From assembly GCA_002691795.1 (NCBI GenBank), contig NZIY01000021.1, positions 27,620 through 35,008 of the forward strand: 7,389 nt of DNA, written 5' to 3'. The notes under the pieces are model-generated. The model searched no databases. It saw only the letters and a program-made list of their open reading frames with translations, and was not told where the DNA came from. Below are positions 5,451-7,389 of this stretch, piece after piece. Numbering within the stretch: the first letter of the stretch is position 1; every line of letters begins with the position of its first letter. A program made the translations under genes and the position numbers. This stretch comes from SAR116 cluster bacterium (GTDB taxonomy: Bacteria > Pseudomonadota > Alphaproteobacteria > Puniceispirillales > Marisalimonadaceae).

Positions 5451-6869
5451 TTAACAATTTTCTAAATTTTTTAATTCTTGTTTTAAATTATTTGCAATTT
5501 TTGTTATATTCCCAGCACCTAAAAAAATTATAATTTCATACTTATCTATTTTGTTGAATATAAATTTATAAATATCATCATCCTTTTTAAGAAAATTTAC
5601 ATTTTTATGCCCATAATTTCTAATGCCATTTTCTAGATTAATACTCTCAAAATTGTTCATTTTTTTTTCACCTGCTGGATATACATTAAGTAAAACAACT
5701 TCGTCTGCATCATTAAAACATGAGCAAAATTCGTTAAAATGATTTTTTAATCTAGAATATCTGTGTGGTTGAAATATAGCTAAAACTTTACTATTTCGTT
5801 TTAACAATTTTGTTGCACTTAATGCTGCTTTTATTTCTTCGGGATGATGTCCGTAATCATCAATTATTTTTGATTTTTTATAGGTATCAATTAGTTGAAA
5901 ACGTCTTTGTACACCGTTAAAATTTTTAAGAGCAGTCTTAATAATTTTAATATCAATGTTTAATTGTAAAGCTACAGATATTGAAGCTAAAGCATTTTGA
6001 ATATTATGTAATCCTAACATTGAAAATGCAATATTTTTGATTGTCATCATTTTGTCATTACTTTTGTTTTTATAAGTGACATCAAAGTACATTTTTTCAT
6101 CTTTAGTAATTATATTAGTTCCTCTTACATCGGCATTCGGTGATAATCCATAACTGATAATTTTTCTATTCTTTAAATTTGAAAAAATTTTTTGAACTCT
6201 TGGGTGATCTATACATACTGAACATAATCCATAAAATGGTATTGAGGACATAAAATTTATAAAAGCATTCTCAAGATTTTTTTCTGTTTTATGAAAGTCA
6301 AGATGCTCTAAATCTATGTTTGTGATAATTGCTATAGTTGGCATTAGTTTAGAAAAGCTTCCATCACTTTCATCAGCCTCTACAACCATCCATTCTCCTT
6401 GACCTAATTTTGCATTGCTAGCTAATGAAGAAATAATTCCTCCATTAATTATGGTTGGATCCATTTTATTTGTATCAAGAATTTTTGAAACTAAAGAGGT
6501 AGTTGTAGTTTTTCCGTGAGTGCCTGCAATTGCAATAGATTTTTTAAGTTTCATTAATTCCCCAAGCATTTCAGATCTATGAATTATAGGTATAAATAAT
6601 TTTTTTGCTTCAATCAGTTCAGGATTATTTTGTTTAATTGCTGAAGAAAATATAACTATACTAGCGTTTTGGATTTGTTTTTTATCATGACCAATAGAAA
6701 TTTTAGCCCCTAAAGAAATCAAACGACTTACTATTTTAGAAGAGGATAGGTCACTTCCTTGGACTTGATATCCAGATTTAAGTAAAATTTCAGCTATTCC
6801 ACTCATCCCAATGCCACCAATTCCGATAAAATGAAAAAAACCAAAGTTTTTAGGAATGTTAATTATCAT
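5451..6869 (-). CDS. murC: UDP-N-acetylmuramate--L-alanine ligase MurC
   Basis: MurC adds L-alanine to UDP-MurNAc with ATP, the first amino acid of the stem peptide. At 472 residues it is of normal length. The N-terminal Rossmann-like domain has FIGIGGIGMSGIAEIL (14-29), binding the UDP part. The central domain has the P-loop AGTHGKTTTTS (115-125), VEADESDGSF (163-172) and TNIDLEHLDFH (183-193). The C-terminal domain has DDYGHHPEEIKAAL (337-350), FQPHRYSR (366-373), the segment NVYPAGE (395-401) and GAGNI (451-455). All known Mur ligase signatures are intact, and GHHP plus HRYSR distinguish MurC from MurD, MurE and MurF. The ATG overlaps the murG stop as ATGA (6866-6869). GGAG eight bases upstream (6881-6878) is a good Shine-Dalgarno sequence, so it can be translated both by coupling and independently. 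Confidence 0.98.
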   Translation of the reverse strand: MIINIPKNFGFFHFIGIGGIGMSGIAEILLKSGYQVQGSDLSSSKIVSRLISLGAKISIGHDKKQIQNASIVIFSSAIKQNNPELIEAKKLFIPIIHRSEMLGELMKLKKSIAIAGTHGKTTTTSLVSKILDTNKMDPTIINGGIISSLASNAKLGQGEWMVVEADESDGSFSKLMPTIAIITNIDLEHLDFHKTEKNLENAFINFMSSIPFYGLCSVCIDHPRVQKIFSNLKNRKIISYGLSPNADVRGTNIITKDEKMYFDVTYKNKSNDKMMTIKNIAFSMLGLHNIQNALASISVALQLNIDIKIIKTALKNFNGVQRRFQLIDTYKKSKIIDDYGHHPEEIKAALSATKLLKRNSKVLAIFQPHRYSRLKNHFNEFCSCFNDADEVVLLNVYPAGEKKMNNFESINLENGIRNYGHKNVNFLKKDDDIYKFIFNKIDKYEIIIFLGAGNITKIANNLKQELKNLENC

Positions 6870-7389
6870 TTTTTATTCTCCGATGTTGAAATGTGTGTCA
6901 TTAAAACATTTGTGATAATTTCAACTGAAGATTGAAAATTTGTTTTGTCATTATTTTTGGTAGAATATTTTTCAAAATTGTTTTTTATTTTTTTTAATAA
7001 CTTTTTATTCAAGATAATACTTTCAATTAGTTTTGTAAAATGTGCATTATTAAAATAATTTTCATTAATTACCCAGCCCAATTTATAGTTTTCAATAATT
7101 TTACTATTAAAAAATTGATGGTTATCTAATGAATTGGTTAATGGAAAAACTATGCAAGGTATTTTCAGATGAAGAATTTCAGCTATAGTTGAACCACCAG
7201 CTCTACAAATGAGTAAGTCAGTACTTTTATATAATTTTTCTATATTTGGGAAAAAATCTCTTATATCTGACAAAATATTATTTTGATGATATTTTTTTTT
7301 TACACTCTTTAAATTTGAAGTTGTTATTTGATGAGAAATAAATATATCCTTTTTAATTTTGTTGTTTAGGTTTATTACAGATTTTACTA
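6866..7389 (-). CDS. murG: Lipid II synthase MurG, C-terminal part (5' end outside window)
   Basis: MurG is the membrane-associated GT-B glycosyltransferase that transfers GlcNAc from UDP-GlcNAc to lipid I, making lipid II. The frame stays open to the window edge, so about 173 residues are visible of the usual 350-370. They cover the end of the linker and the C-terminal UDP-GlcNAc-binding domain. The hallmark is LICRAGGSTIAEIL (59-72 of the fragment), matching the MurG loop with its conserved Glu that contacts the sugar nucleotide. It is followed by CIVFPL and SLDNHQFFNS (86-95), which fit the conserved PL and DxxQ motifs that bind the donor. A TTG at 7273 is not the start, because recognisable MurG sequence (for example IFISHQIT) lies upstream in the same frame. 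Its TGA overlaps the murC ATG. MurG heads murC-murB-ddl here, as in other alphaproteobacterial dcw clusters. Confidence 0.94.
   Translation of the reverse strand, partial: VKSVINLNNKIKKDIFISHQITTSNLKSVKKKYHQNNILSDIRDFFPNIEKLYKSTDLLICRAGGSTIAEILHLKIPCIVFPLTNSLDNHQFFNSKIIENYKLGWVINENYFNNAHFTKLIESIILNKKLLKKIKNNFEKYSTKNNDKTNFQSSVEIITNVLMTHISTSENKK

Noticed and set aside
6866..7273. TTG at 7273 as the start of a small 135-residue protein
   Set aside because: The frame stays open to the window edge with MurG-like sequence upstream, so this is an internal codon of a truncated murG.
1..7389. A non-standard genetic code (TGA as Trp), suggested by the low GC content
   Set aside because: murG and murB end in TGA exactly at ATGA overlaps with the next gene, so TGA is a stop.
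1..7389. A previously undescribed defence, mobile or biosynthetic system
   Set aside because: Every long stretch is explained by eight recognisable housekeeping genes with intact motifs. There are no CRISPR repeats, transposase or attachment-like repeats.

Overview
The window is a block of eight co-directional genes on the minus strand. It is the distal half of a division and cell wall (dcw) cluster that runs on into outer-membrane assembly genes. In transcription order, from high to low coordinates, the genes are murG (5' end outside the window), murC, murB, ddl, ftsQ, ftsA, lpxC and bamD (3' end outside the window). The order murG-murC-murB-ddl-ftsQ-ftsA-(ftsZ)-lpxC-bamD is typical of Alphaproteobacteria, and the protein motifs fit that group. 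The DNA is very AT-rich (by eye only about a quarter to 30% GC), with short spacers and gene overlaps. This suggests a streamlined or reduced-genome alphaproteobacterium, of Pelagibacterales-like or Rickettsiales-like type. I cannot separate these two from sequence alone. TGA serves as a stop codon (murG, murB), so the genetic code is the standard bacterial one.

Layout: 6866-7389 is the C-terminal part of MurG. 5451-6869 is MurC, 4573-5445 MurB and 3653-4576 Ddl. murG/murC and murB/ddl overlap by ATGA, which points to translational coupling. 2890-3681 is FtsQ, overlapping the end of ddl. 1643-2860 is FtsA. 602-1552 is LpxC. 1-548 is the N-terminal part of the lipoprotein BamD. All gaps are shorter than 100 bases, and none carries a minus-strand terminator, so the block could be one transcript. 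A possible extra promoter lies just before lpxC.

How the genes work together: MurG, MurC, MurB and Ddl make the peptidoglycan precursor (lipid II, UDP-MurNAc-L-Ala, UDP-MurNAc, D-Ala-D-Ala). FtsQ and FtsA belong to the divisome that directs septal wall synthesis. LpxC commits carbon to lipid A. BamD is part of the machine that inserts outer-membrane proteins. The block therefore couples growth of the wall, the septum and the outer membrane.

What stands out is not a new system but details of a familiar one. (1) ftsZ is missing from its usual place between ftsA and lpxC. (2) The conserved N-terminus of FtsA extends 21 codons upstream of the first ATG/GTG/TTG codon, to an ATT codon placed behind the best Shine-Dalgarno sequence in the window. 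(3) ftsQ also lacks an ATG start, and its best ribosome-binding site points to ATA or ATT. (4) A 7-bp hairpin fills the ftsQ-ftsA spacer and touches the ftsA Shine-Dalgarno sequence. I see no mobile element, CRISPR array, tRNA or rRNA.
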